From DATBLY01 sp963705545 (lineage in GTDB: Bacteria > Actinomycetota > UBA4738 > HRBIN12): a stretch of 64,000 nucleotides of DNA. Positions 24,088 to 32,341 of this stretch are shown in pieces (position 1 is the stretch's first letter; each line of letters opens with the position of its first letter). The stretch covers positions 248,001 through 312,000 of the forward strand of contig CAVPJX010000005.1 of the NCBI GenBank assembly GCA_963705545.1. Direction: 5' to 3'. A program made the position numbers and the translations under genes. The notes beneath the pieces are model-generated. The model did no database searches and had not been told where the DNA came from. It saw nothing but the letters and a program-made list of their open reading frames with translations.

Positions 24088-25414
24088 ATGAGCGAGCTGA
24101 CCGCCGAGCAGATCGTCGAGCTGTCGAAGCGCTACACGCTGTACGACTGGCAGGCGCAGTCGAAGGCGACGCCCCTGCCCGTGGAGCGCGCCGAGGGCGT
24201 GTACTTCTACACGACGGACGGCACGCGCTACCTGGACTTCAACTCCCAGCTGATGGGCGTGAACATCGGCCACGGCGACAAGCGCGTGATCGACGCGGTC
24301 GTGAAGCAGGCCGAGAAGCTCCCCTACATCTCGCCCTTCATGGCCTACGAGGCGCGGGCGCAGCTCGGCCAGAAGCTCGCGGAGCTGTTCCCAGGCGACA
24401 TCGAGAAGTCGTTCTTCACGCTCGGCGGCGCCGAGGCGAACGAGAACGCGATCCGGATCGCCAAGGCGTACACGGGCCGGCAGAAGGTGATGGTCCGCTA
24501 CCGCTCGTACCACGGGGCGACGTACGCGACGATCAACCTGACGGGCGACCCCCGCCGCTGGGCGAACGAGAACCCGCCGATGGCCGGCATCGTGCGCGTG
24601 CTCGACCCGTACCACGGCGTGCAGCGCGGCTGGGACGACGTCGACGCCGCGCTCGCGAACCTCGAGGAGACGATCGAGCTCGAGGGTCCGTCGACGATCG
24701 CCGCGTTCCTCCTGGAGACCGTCCCCGGGACGAACGGCATCCTCGTGCCGCCGGACGGCTACCTGCAGGGCGTCCGCGAGCTCTGCTCCCGGCACGGGAT
24801 CCTCTACGTCGCCGACGAGGTGATGTGCGGGTTCGGCCGGACGGGGGAGTGGTTCGCGGTGGACCACTGGGGGATCGAGCCGGACATCATCACGGCGGCG
24901 AAGGGCCTGACCTCGAGCTACCTGCCGCTCGGCGCGGTCGGGATCTCGCCGGCGATCGCGGCGCACTTCGAGGAGAACGTCTTCTACGGCGGGCTCACGT
25001 ACAACTCGCATCCGCTCTCGGTCGCGGCGGCGCTGGCGGCGATCCAGGTGCTGGAGGACGACGACCTGATCGGCAACGCGAAGCGGCTGGACCCGGTGCT
25101 GCGCGCCCACCACGAGGCGCTCGCCGCGAAGCATCCGAGCGTGGGCGTCCACCGCAACCTCGGCCTGTTCGGGATCGTCGAGCTGGTGAAGAGCCGCGAG
25201 ACGATGGAGCCGCTCTCGCCCTACAACCAGGTGAACGAGACGATGGCCGCGATCAACAAGGCGCTGCTGCTCGAAGGGCCTGTTCACGATGATCCGCTTC
25301 AACGGGATCATGACGAACCCGCCGCTGTCGATCACCGAGGAGCAGCTCGACGAGGGGTTCGCGATCATCGACGAGGTGCTGACCGAGGTCGCGGACCCGG
25401 CCGTCGCGGGGTAG
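24088..25414 (+). CDS. Class III aminotransferase (one frameshift near the 3' end)
   Basis: About 441 residues after removing one base near 25278. Landmarks: YFYTTDGTRYLDFNSQLMGVNIGHGD, FTLGGAEANENAIRIAK, YRSYHGATYATINLTGD, VADEVMCGFGRTGEWFA, DIITAAKGLTSSYLPLGAVGIS with the PLP lysine, and GLTYNSHPLSVAAALAA. These match omega-aminotransferases such as taurine- or beta-alanine-pyruvate types; the amine donor is not determined. AGGAGGG lies 7 nt before the ATG. Its true C-terminus, in the next frame, reads FTMIRFNGIMTNPPLSITEE and stops at 25414. Confidence 0.88.
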
Positions 25415-25417
25415 CGG

Positions 25418-25690
25418 CTACGCCAGCAGGTGCCAGATCCGGGTCTCCCACTCGAGGCCCTCGGTGCCGGCCTCACGGTTGAAGTCGTCGCCGAAGCGAT
25501 CGGTGGCGGCCATCATCGCGTCGTGCGACTCCCACTCCGAGAGGGTCGTGACCTCGTTCGGGTCGGACTCGCTCACGTAGGCGCGGTGGTTGTGGCCGCC
25601 GAGCTCCTCCATGATCGGCGCGAACTTCACCGCGGCGGCCTTGAACTTCTCCACGTCGGGCGCCTGCACCCGGAACTGGACGAGAACCAT
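25418..25690 (-). CDS. ABM-type (antibiotic biosynthesis monooxygenase fold) small protein
   Basis: A 90-residue protein: MVLVQFRVQAPDVEKFKAAA, then VSESDPNEVTTLSEWESHDAMMAATD, a dimeric alpha+beta barrel pattern with the LSEWES strand. Such proteins act as small oxygenases or simply as dimeric binding proteins; no cofactor site can be assigned. GGGAGG lies 6 nt before the ATG. It converges with the aminotransferase, 3 nt between stops. Confidence 0.75.
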   Translation of the reverse strand: MVLVQFRVQAPDVEKFKAAAVKFAPIMEELGGHNHRAYVSESDPNEVTTLSEWESHDAMMAATDRFGDDFNREAGTEGLEWETRIWHLLA

Positions 25691-25761
25691 CGCGTTCCTC
25701 CCTCGGTCGACGGACGTCGCATCCTGGGCTCCGGGCGAGCGCCCGCGCAAGGGACCAGGGG

Positions 25762-25767
25762 TACGCT
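25762..25767 (+). promoter_or_regulatory. -10 box of the 149-aa membrane protein gene (leaderless)
   Basis: TACGCT, 7 nt before the ATG at 25775. Confidence 0.4.
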
Positions 25768-25774
25768 GGGGGCG

Positions 25775-26224
25775 ATGATGAGCGCACCCGGGCGACCCGT
25801 GGCGGTGGTGCCGGCCCGACCGTCCCGGCTGGGACTCTCCGCCGCGGCGATCGCCGTGGCGGTCGATGTTGCTTACATCTGGATCATCGCCGCCCAGGGA
25901 GGTCCGACCGACGCCTCGCGTGTCGCGTTCGTCGCGGTCGCGATCGCGGCGGGGGCCGTGTGTTCGGGGATCGGGTCTACGCGTCCCAGCCCCCTCGCCC
26001 GTCTGCCGTGGCTCGGAGCGGCGACCGGCGCGCTGGTAGGGCTCGGCGTCCTCGGGCTCTTCTCGATCGGGCTCCCGCTCCTCGCGGCCGGGCTCCTGGC
26101 CGGGATGGCCTTGTTGACGACGTCCGGCTCGGCCGGCCTGGGCCATCCTCGGGAACGGACGCTGGCTGCAGTGTTCGGGTTCGCGGCGCCCGTCGTGCTC
26201 GTGGCCGGGATCGCGCTGACGTAG
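25775..26224 (+). CDS. Small four-helix membrane protein
   Basis: A 149-residue Ala/Gly/Leu-rich protein with four predicted helices (about residues 19-40, 50-68, 80-115 split in two, 128-147). No recognisable motif. The start at 25775 is supported by the TACGCT box, and the preceding part of the open frame is antisense to the ABM gene. It converges with the HxlR gene, 5 nt between stops. Confidence 0.6.
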   Translation: MMSAPGRPVAVVPARPSRLGLSAAAIAVAVDVAYIWIIAAQGGPTDASRVAFVAVAIAAGAVCSGIGSTRPSPLARLPWLGAATGALVGLGVLGLFSIGLPLLAAGLLAGMALLTTSGSAGLGHPRERTLAAVFGFAAPVVLVAGIALT

Positions 26225-26229
26225 TCGGG

Positions 26230-26574
26230 CTAACGGCCGACCGGAGCGTCGGCCCAGCGCTCGGCCCAGATCCGCAGCTCCTTCATCACGCGTTCCAGGT
26301 CTCGCCCCTGATCGGTCAGGTGGTACTCGATCAGGACCGGCGTCGAGGGGGTGACGTCGCGGCGGATGATCCCGTCGGCCTCGAGCTCCTTCAGACGCTC
26401 CGAGAGCAGGGTGTCGGAGATCGGCGCCACGGCCTCCCGGAGCTCGGAGAAGCGGGCCTTGCCGTCGAGCAGGGCGAGGACGATCTGGGTGCTCCAGCGC
26501 TTGCCCAGCAGGTCCGCCGCACGCCGGACGTGCTGGCAGATCCCCTGTTCCTCGTGTACCTGCTCGGTCCGCAT
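26230..26574 (-). CDS. HxlR-family transcriptional regulator
   Basis: A 114-residue winged-helix protein: CQHVRRAADLLGKRWSTQIVLALLDGKARFSELREAV, SDTLLSERLKELEADGIIRRD, then the wing and VEYHLTDQGRDLERVMKEL. Cys13 is at the position used for redox or quinone sensing in several HxlR members. It is transcribed divergently from a YceI gene, with an inverted repeat between them (26639-26679) that is the likely operator. It probably controls the YceI gene and itself. Confidence 0.9.
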   Translation of the reverse strand: MRTEQVHEEQGICQHVRRAADLLGKRWSTQIVLALLDGKARFSELREAVAPISDTLLSERLKELEADGIIRRDVTPSTPVLIEYHLTDQGRDLERVMKELRIWAERWADAPVGR

Positions 26575-26638
26575 CGTCCCATCCTCGGCCCTCGACCCAC
26601 CCGCGGCAACCGCCCTCGGTCGATTTCTCTGATATCGA

Positions 26639-26679
26639 CAGTAACTCAGGAATACGGAGCAACTATTCCCGTGTTAGTG
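26639..26679. promoter_or_regulatory. Imperfect 16-bp inverted repeat, candidate HxlR operator
   Basis: CAGTAACTCAGGAATA on the left and TATTCCCGTGTTAGTG on the right match in 13 of 16 positions across a 9-nt spacer. It lies 65 nt from the HxlR start and 51 nt from the YceI start. The local AT content is higher than the surroundings. Confidence 0.6.
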
Positions 26680-26729
26680 CCTACGTGAGCCCGGGGGAGG
26701 CCCGGGTGGAGCGAGGAGGAGGCACGGAG

Positions 26730-27296
26730 ATGGCGCAGGCACTCAAGCAGTTCGAAGGGGTGGAGCTCCCGCCCGCCGGGACCTACACGATCGATCCGGC
26801 GCACACGTCGGTGGAGTTCGTGGTCCGGCACCTGCTCTCGAAGGCGCGTGGCCGGTTCACGTCGTTCAGCGGCCAGGCCGAGGTCGGCGAGACGCCCGAG
26901 ACCAGCTCGGTCACCGTCGAGATCGACGCGGCGAGCGTCGACACGAACCAGGAGATGCGCGACAACCACCTGCGGAGCGGCGACTTCTTCCTGACGGAGG
27001 AGCACCCGACGATCACGTTCCGCAGCACCGGGATCCGTCCGACGGGCGGCAACACGTTCGCCCTGGACGGCGACCTCACGATCCGAGGCATCACGAAGCC
27101 GGTCACCCTCGACGCCGAGTTCGTCGGGACGGGTGCGACGATGGACGGAACCCCGATGCTCGGGTTCTCCGCGAAGACCACGGTCGACCGCGAGGACTGG
27201 GACATCACGTGGAACGCGGCCCTCGAGACCGGCGGGATGCTGCTCGGCAAGAAGGTCGACCTGGTGATCGACGTGGAGCTGCTGAAGGTCCAGTAA
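26730..27296 (+). CDS. YceI-family isoprenoid-binding-type protein
   Basis: A 188-residue lipocalin-like beta barrel. TYTIDPAHTSVEFVVRHLLSKARGRFTSFSG at the N-terminus and NHLRSGDFFLTEEHPTITF are YceI signatures, with LTIRGITKPVTLDAEF and a final LLGKKVDLVIDVELLK. YceI proteins bind long-chain isoprenoid-like lipids, often in stress responses. There is no signal peptide, so it is likely cytoplasmic. GAGGAGG lies 9 nt upstream of the ATG. Divergent from the HxlR regulator. Confidence 0.9.
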   Translation: MAQALKQFEGVELPPAGTYTIDPAHTSVEFVVRHLLSKARGRFTSFSGQAEVGETPETSSVTVEIDAASVDTNQEMRDNHLRSGDFFLTEEHPTITFRSTGIRPTGGNTFALDGDLTIRGITKPVTLDAEFVGTGATMDGTPMLGFSAKTTVDREDWDITWNAALETGGMLLGKKVDLVIDVELLKVQ

Positions 27297-27343
27297 GGGG
27301 CCGCCGTTCGTTCGTCCGCCACCGGCCGACCCGGGTCCCGGGA

Positions 27344-27949
27344 TCACGCGATCGGCCGCGGGCCGTTCGCGCCGGGCTCGTAGTCGATCAGCTCGAAGAT
27401 CCGGTCGTACCGCACGACGACGTCGCCCGCGACCCAGAGGTCCGACGACCAGCCGCTCGCGAGGGACGTGTAGCCCCACCGGGTCGCCGCGAACGTCCCG
27501 ACCGCGGTCTCGACGTCCTCGTCGCCGCGCCGCTCGTACCGCTGGCGATCGCTCGTGGGCTCCAGCGTGAACGGCTCGAGGAACACGACGTCGAGCTCGG
27601 TGGTCCCCGCGAGCCGCCGCGTCGTGATCAGGTTCGTCGCGGGCGTCAGGTAGTCGAGGTGCGCCTCGGGTCCGAACGCGAGCTCGACCGCGGCGCCGTC
27701 GCGCCAGCCGGTCAGGCGATCGTCGCGGCGCTCCAGGAGCAGGTCGTGCGCGCCGGTGTGGATCCGCACGCGGGCGATCCGCCAGTCGGCGTCGACCGCG
27801 ACGTCGACGACCTCGCGGTGCCGACCGTGCTCGGTCGTGTCGACGTCGGAGAAGTAGCGCCAACCCATGGGACCGGGCGCGCAGCGGAACGACTCCGTCC
27901 CGACCGGGCGCCCGTCGTCGCCCAGGATCGTGTAGCGGCCGGTCGGCAT
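27344..27949 (-). CDS. Beta-rich protein of unknown function
   Basis: A 201-residue protein with regularly spaced strands (RYTILGDDGRPVGTESF, VVDVAVDADWRIARVRIHTG, HDLLLERRDDRLTGWRDG) resembling lipocalin-like glycolipid-binding proteins. I cannot assign a family. Its ATG overlaps the stop of the acyl-CoA dehydrogenase as TGATG, so it is translationally coupled and is the last gene of the acyl-CoA cluster. It may bind or process a lipid intermediate of that pathway. Confidence 0.6.
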   Translation of the reverse strand: MPTGRYTILGDDGRPVGTESFRCAPGPMGWRYFSDVDTTEHGRHREVVDVAVDADWRIARVRIHTGAHDLLLERRDDRLTGWRDGAAVELAFGPEAHLDYLTPATNLITTRRLAGTTELDVVFLEPFTLEPTSDRQRYERRGDEDVETAVGTFAATRWGYTSLASGWSSDLWVAGDVVVRYDRIFELIDYEPGANGPRPIA

Positions 27950-29106
27950 CAGAAGGCGGAGGGCAGACCCAGGTCGCGCGCCAGGATCAGGCGGTGGATC
28001 TCGCTCGTGCCCTCGCCGATCTCGAGCACCTTCGCGTCGCGGTAGTAGCGGGCGACCGGCGACTCCTCGGAGAAGCCGTACGCGCCGTGGATCTGCACCG
28101 CCTCGCCCGCGCATCGCACGGCGGCCTCGCTCGCGGCGAGCTTCGCGATCGACGCCTCCGCGACGTGCGGCCGGCCCTGGTCCTTCAGCCACGCCGCGCG
28201 ATAGGTGGCCAGCCGCGCCGTCTCGACCGCGACCCGCATGTCCGCGACCTTCGTCTGGATCGCCTGGTTCGCGCCGATCGGGCGGCCGAAGGCCTCGCGC
28301 TCGCCCGCGTACGCGACGGCGGCGTCCAGGCACGCCTGCGCCAGCCCGACCGCCAGCGCGGCTACGCCGATCCGCGCCCCGGTCAGGACCTCGAGGCATT
28401 GCGGGAACCCGCGGCCCCGCTCGCCGAGCAGGGCGTCGGCCGGGACGCGGCAGCCGTCGAACGCGACGCCGCGCGTGTCGCTCGCGTGCCAGCCGATCTT
28501 GCGGTACGGGGCGTCGACCGCGACGCCCGGCGCGTCGGCCGGGACCACGATCGTCGACAGGCCGGCGGGGCCGCCGCCGGGCTCGGTGGCCGCGGCCACG
28601 ACGTGGAACGCGGTGATCGGCGTGCCGGCGTTCGTGATGAACGCCTTCGCGCCGTCGATCACCCAGCCGTCGTCCTCGAGCCTCGCGGTCGTGCGGGCGG
28701 CGGCGGCGTCGGAGCCGCCGCCGGGCTCGGTGAGCGCGAACGAGCCCAGGGTCTCGCCCCGCGCGAGCGGGGCGAGCCACCGCTCCTTCTGCTCCTCGGT
28801 CCCGAACCGGTCGATCATCGTGCCGGCCAGGCCGACGGCCGCCGAGAGCGTGATCCCGGCCGACTGATCCGCGCGCCCGATCTCCTCGATCGCGAGGCAC
28901 ATCGTCACCGCGTCCGCGTCCGACCCGCCGTAGCGCTCGGGGAACGGCAGCCCGAACAATCCCAGCTCGCCCATCCGCCGCACCACCTCGAGCGGGAAGC
29001 GCTCCTCTCGGTCGGCCTCGGCCGCCTGCGGCGCGACGACCTCCTGCGCGAACCCGCGGACGACGTCGCGGAACGCCGCCTGCTCCGGGCTCAGGTCGAA
29101 GTTCAT
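27949..29106 (-). CDS. Acyl-CoA dehydrogenase
   Basis: FAD enzyme that makes the 2,3-double bond in an acyl-CoA. The 385-residue protein has FALTEPGGGSDAAAARTTA (FAD/substrate loop), KAFITNAG, KIGWHASDTRGVAFDGCRV, and the C-terminal IHGAYGFSEESPVARYYRDAKVLEIGEGTSEIHRLILAR. The catalytic base Glu in the usual position near YGF-EG is present as part of EIGEGTSE. ATGA overlap with the DUF35 gene upstream and TGATG overlap downstream mark a tight operon. Confidence 0.93.
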   Translation of the reverse strand: MNFDLSPEQAAFRDVVRGFAQEVVAPQAAEADREERFPLEVVRRMGELGLFGLPFPERYGGSDADAVTMCLAIEEIGRADQSAGITLSAAVGLAGTMIDRFGTEEQKERWLAPLARGETLGSFALTEPGGGSDAAAARTTARLEDDGWVIDGAKAFITNAGTPITAFHVVAAATEPGGGPAGLSTIVVPADAPGVAVDAPYRKIGWHASDTRGVAFDGCRVPADALLGERGRGFPQCLEVLTGARIGVAALAVGLAQACLDAAVAYAGEREAFGRPIGANQAIQTKVADMRVAVETARLATYRAAWLKDQGRPHVAEASIAKLAASEAAVRCAGEAVQIHGAYGFSEESPVARYYRDAKVLEIGEGTSEIHRLILARDLGLPSAF

Positions 29107-29537
29107 GCCGGCCGGAACCCCTCCAGGTCGAGGATCGACCCGCTCCGCTGCGCCGCCGGACGCAGGACCGCCTCCACCCGCATCCCGATCGTCCACGTCG
29201 CCTCGCCGAGCAGGCGGTGCAGCAGCACCGTGTCGGCGCCGTCCAGCCGCACGAGGCCGAGCGGCTGCGGCTCGTCGAGATCCCGATCGTCCACGTCCAC
29301 GTGCGCGACCGTGAACGACTCGAGCGTGCCGCCCGGCCCGCACTCCACCCCGGGACCGAGCGCCGCGAAGCAGCGCTCGCAGAAGATGCGCGCGGGCAGG
29401 TACGTCACCTCGCACGCGTCGCAGCGCGCGCCCAGGAACACGCCGCGCGTGCGCAGCGCCTCGAGGAACGCGGTGTTGCCCACGCCGGGCGTGTAGTGGA
29501 AGGCGACCGGCATCTCCCCACGGACCGAGCGCGCCAC
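29103..29537 (-). CDS. DUF35 OB-fold zinc-ribbon protein (acyl-CoA associated)
   Basis: A 144-residue protein. A rubredoxin-like zinc ribbon has GARCDACEVTYLPARIFCERC (CxxC...CxxC), followed by an OB-fold (GGTLESFTVAHVDV, RLDGADTVLLHRLLG, GMRVEAVLRP). DUF35 proteins bind and stimulate thiolases or retro-aldolases in steroid and lipid degradation. GTG at 29537 is chosen because GGGAGG lies 6 nt before it. The upstream thiolase already carries its own DUF35, so there are two DUF35 units in this operon. Confidence 0.88.
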   Translation of the reverse strand: MARSVRGEMPVAFHYTPGVGNTAFLEALRTRGVFLGARCDACEVTYLPARIFCERCFAALGPGVECGPGGTLESFTVAHVDVDDRDLDEPQPLGLVRLDGADTVLLHRLLGEATWTIGMRVEAVLRPAAQRSGSILDLEGFRPA

Positions 29538-29538
29538 G

Positions 29539-31242
29539 TCAGGCCTCCCTCGGGCGGAAGTAGGCGATGTCGAGGATCGAGCCGGTGCGTTCCGCCGGCG
29601 GGCGGAAGACCGCCTCGACCGCCATCCCGATCGACGCGTCGGCGGGGTCGACCTCGCCGAGCTTGTGGAGGAACCCGCCCGAGCTCGCCCCGTCGAGCCG
29701 GATCACGGCGGGCAGCTCCGGGGGGTCGAGGGGCCGCATGTCCCAGCTGACGTGGCAGATCGAGAAGGTCTCGACCGTTCCGCTCGCGGGCACCTCGGTC
29801 CAGCGGTCCGTCGGCCGGAAGCATCGCTCGCAGAACTTGCGCGGCGGCACGAGCGTCCGCTCGCACGAGGCGCAGTACGTCGCCACGATCGTGCCCTCGC
29901 GCAGCCCCTCGAGGAACCCACCGATCGCCTCGCCGGCGTCCCAATCCCACTCGGCATCGAGCCGGTCCTCGACCGCCCCGACCGCCGATCGGAACTCCGC
30001 GTCCGAGAGCGCGGTCGGGCCGAGCGTCGTCGCGGGCGGCGTCGGGGCTCCGTCCCCGGTCGCCGCGCGGTCCACGCCCATCACGACGACGGTCCCGACC
30101 TGCATCAGGTCGCCCCACGCCTGCGCGACCCCGCGCTCCGGCGTCCCGGGGACCTGGCGCGCGCCGGCCTCCCCGCGGAGCTGCCAGAAGAGCTCCGCGA
30201 TCTTCATCAGACCGGCCGCGGCGATCGGGTTGCCGACGCCGAGCAGTCCGCCGGACGGGCAGCACGGGAGGTCGCCGTCGCGCGCGGTGACCCCGTCGCG
30301 CGCGGCCTCGGGCGCCTTGCCCTTGTCGAACAGGAGCAGCCCCTCGAGGTGATGCAGCTCCTTGTAGTCGAACGGGTCGTACGGTTCGGCAACGTGGATC
30401 TGCTTGCGTGGCTCGGTGATGCCGGCCATGTCGTACGCCATGCGGGCGGCGTTCTCGACGTACTCGGGATAGACGAGATCGCGGTTCGTCCAGTACGAGG
30501 TGTCGAGGTTCCATCCGACGCCCTCGACCCAGACGGGCCGGTCGGTGATCCGCGCCGCGGCCTCTTCGCTCGCCATCACGATCGCGACGGCGCCGTCGCT
30601 GATCGGTGAGACGTCGAGCCGCTGCACGGGCCAGGCGAGCGTCTCGGACGCGAGCACGTCCTCGATCGTGATGTCCGCTTCGCCCAGCAGGGCGGCCGGG
30701 TGGTCGGCGGCGTTCCGCTTGTTCTTCACGGCGACCGCCGCGATGTCTCGCTTCTCGAGCCCGTAGGCGTGCATGTACCGATGCATCTCGAGCGCGAAGA
30801 TCCACAGCAGGTTCGGCCCGAGCGGTCGTTCGATGATGTGGTCGAAGATCGTCAGGAACGCGCCCTGCGGATGCGGCTGCGTGGACGACATCTTCTCCTC
30901 GCAGACCACGAGGACCACGTCGGCCATGCCGGACGCGATCGTGTACCAGCCCTGGATCGGCGCGAAGACGCCGGTGCCGCCGCCGACGTAGGTCCGGATG
31001 AACGGCTTGCCCCACGCGCCGGCGCCGTCGGCGAGGTAGTCGCCCTTGCGGTGCACGCCGTCGAAGGCGTCGGGCGCCGTGCCGAGCGCCACCGCGTCGA
31101 CGTCGGCGAGCGTCAGCTCGGCGCTGTCGAGGGCCGCCTTCGACGCCTGCCACGCGAGCTCCTTGCCGGTCTCCTGCGCGCGGCGGACGAACCGCGTCAT
31201 GCCGGCGCCGACCACGGCGACCCGGCGCCCGGTCACCGGCAT
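29539..31242 (-). CDS. Thiolase-like protein fused to a C-terminal DUF35 domain
   Basis: A 567-residue fusion. Residues about 1-400 are a thiolase/lipid-transfer-like domain (VAVVGAGMTRFVRR, LLWIFALEMHRYMHAYG, CCPSGGLLGVGNPIAAAGLMKIAE). Residues about 430-567 are DUF35 with CASCERTLVPPRKFCERCF. The loop that normally carries the nucleophile Cys (C-S-G) reads GGGTGVFAP, so classical thiolysis is unlikely. This resembles Ltp2-type retro-aldolases of steroid side-chain degradation, which also pair with DUF35. ATG starts 13 nt after the next thiolase-like gene. Confidence 0.82.
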   Translation of the reverse strand: MPVTGRRVAVVGAGMTRFVRRAQETGKELAWQASKAALDSAELTLADVDAVALGTAPDAFDGVHRKGDYLADGAGAWGKPFIRTYVGGGTGVFAPIQGWYTIASGMADVVLVVCEEKMSSTQPHPQGAFLTIFDHIIERPLGPNLLWIFALEMHRYMHAYGLEKRDIAAVAVKNKRNAADHPAALLGEADITIEDVLASETLAWPVQRLDVSPISDGAVAIVMASEEAAARITDRPVWVEGVGWNLDTSYWTNRDLVYPEYVENAARMAYDMAGITEPRKQIHVAEPYDPFDYKELHHLEGLLLFDKGKAPEAARDGVTARDGDLPCCPSGGLLGVGNPIAAAGLMKIAELFWQLRGEAGARQVPGTPERGVAQAWGDLMQVGTVVVMGVDRAATGDGAPTPPATTLGPTALSDAEFRSAVGAVEDRLDAEWDWDAGEAIGGFLEGLREGTIVATYCASCERTLVPPRKFCERCFRPTDRWTEVPASGTVETFSICHVSWDMRPLDPPELPAVIRLDGASSGGFLHKLGEVDPADASIGMAVEAVFRPPAERTGSILDIAYFRPREA

Positions 31243-31255
31243 GTCCCCACGGATG

Positions 31256-32315
31256 TCACGACGCCGCCTCCAAGACGGCGACCGCCGCGGACGAGCTCGG
31301 CACGCCGCGCCACGACTGGGCGACCGCGCGTCGCGCGTTGCCCGCCCGCAGCCGCTCGACGCAGCCGAGCACGCGCGCCAGGCCGTTCGCCTCGTGCAGG
31401 TAGCCCTCGCCGAGCGCGCCACCGGAGGGGTTCACCGATGCCGGCGAGAGTCCGTCCAGCCCGAGGGCCTCCAGGTGCTGCAACTGCTTGTAGGCGAAGG
31501 TGTCGTCGACCTCCGCGAGATCGACATCGGCCGGGCCGGTATCCGCCTGATCGAACGCCATCCGCGCCGCGCGCTCGGCGGCGATCGCCGCGTCCCAGTC
31601 GCGGCTCTCGAGCGACGGCGCGTCCTGGCTCCACCCGACGCCGGTCACCCAGGCGACGGGCGTCGGCGCTTCCTCCTCGGCCGAGAGCACGACGACGATG
31701 CATCCGTCGGCGCTCGACGCGGCCTGCTCGCGCGTCAGCGGGTCGAACAGCGGCGTTGGATCCTGCACGTCCGCGAACCACGCGCGCGGGTTCTCCCGGG
31801 CGTGCTCGCGGTTGCGCTGCGCGACGGCGGCGCAGTGCTGGGGGAGGTGGCCGCTCACGTGCAGATAGCGCCGCATCTCCAGCCCCGCGACCGCGAGCGC
31901 GGAGAGCCCGAGCGGCCGGTTCAGCACCGGGTCCAAGCGCGAACCGGTCGACGCGTCCCTGCGCGACGACCTCCGAGGCTTTCGAGTGCGCCTCGATCGC
32001 CACCGTCCGCGCGATCCCGGAGCGGATCAGCATCACGCCCGTGGCGAGTGCGAACAACCCGTCGGCGGCGACGGTCTGCACCGGCCGCTGCACGGCGCCG
32101 AGCTGGTCGGGGACGTACTCGTCGAAGATGCTCGTCCCCTCCTGGAGGTCCTCCGAGGCACAGACGAACGAGTCGATCTGGGTCCGGGGGTCGACCTGCG
32201 CGTCCGCGTAGGCGTTGCGCGCGGCGTCGAACATGAGCTCCCTCGTGGACACCCCGGGGGTGGTGGGGGCGAAGCCGGAGAACCCGATCCCACGGATGCC
32301 CACGCGGCCGGCCAT
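31256..32315 (-). CDS. Second thiolase-like (lipid-transfer type) protein (one frameshift)
   Basis: About 352 residues after removing one extra T near 31934. It starts MAGRVGIRGIGFSGFAPTTPG and contains LMFDAARNAYADAQVDPRTQIDSFVCAS, then, in the second frame, DPVLNRPLGLSALAVAGLEMRR, AWVTGVGWSQDAPSLESRDW and NPSGGALGEGYLHEANGLAR. The catalytic Cys loop reads VAADGLFAL, without the Cys-Ser-Gly. It probably forms a heteromer with the thiolase-DUF35 fusion directly downstream. The start at 32315 has GGAG 5 nt upstream; an ATG at 32333 is in frame. Divergent from the acyl-CoA synthetase, 26 nt apart. Confidence 0.8.
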
Positions 32316-32327
32316 CGAGCTCCGTTC

Positions 32328-32333
32328 TACCAT
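32328..32333 (+). promoter_or_regulatory. -10 box of the acyl-CoA synthetase gene (leaderless)
   Basis: TACCAT, 8 nt before the ATG at 32342, in the 26-nt gap between divergent genes. Confidence 0.4.
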
Positions 32334-32341
32334 GCCCCGAG

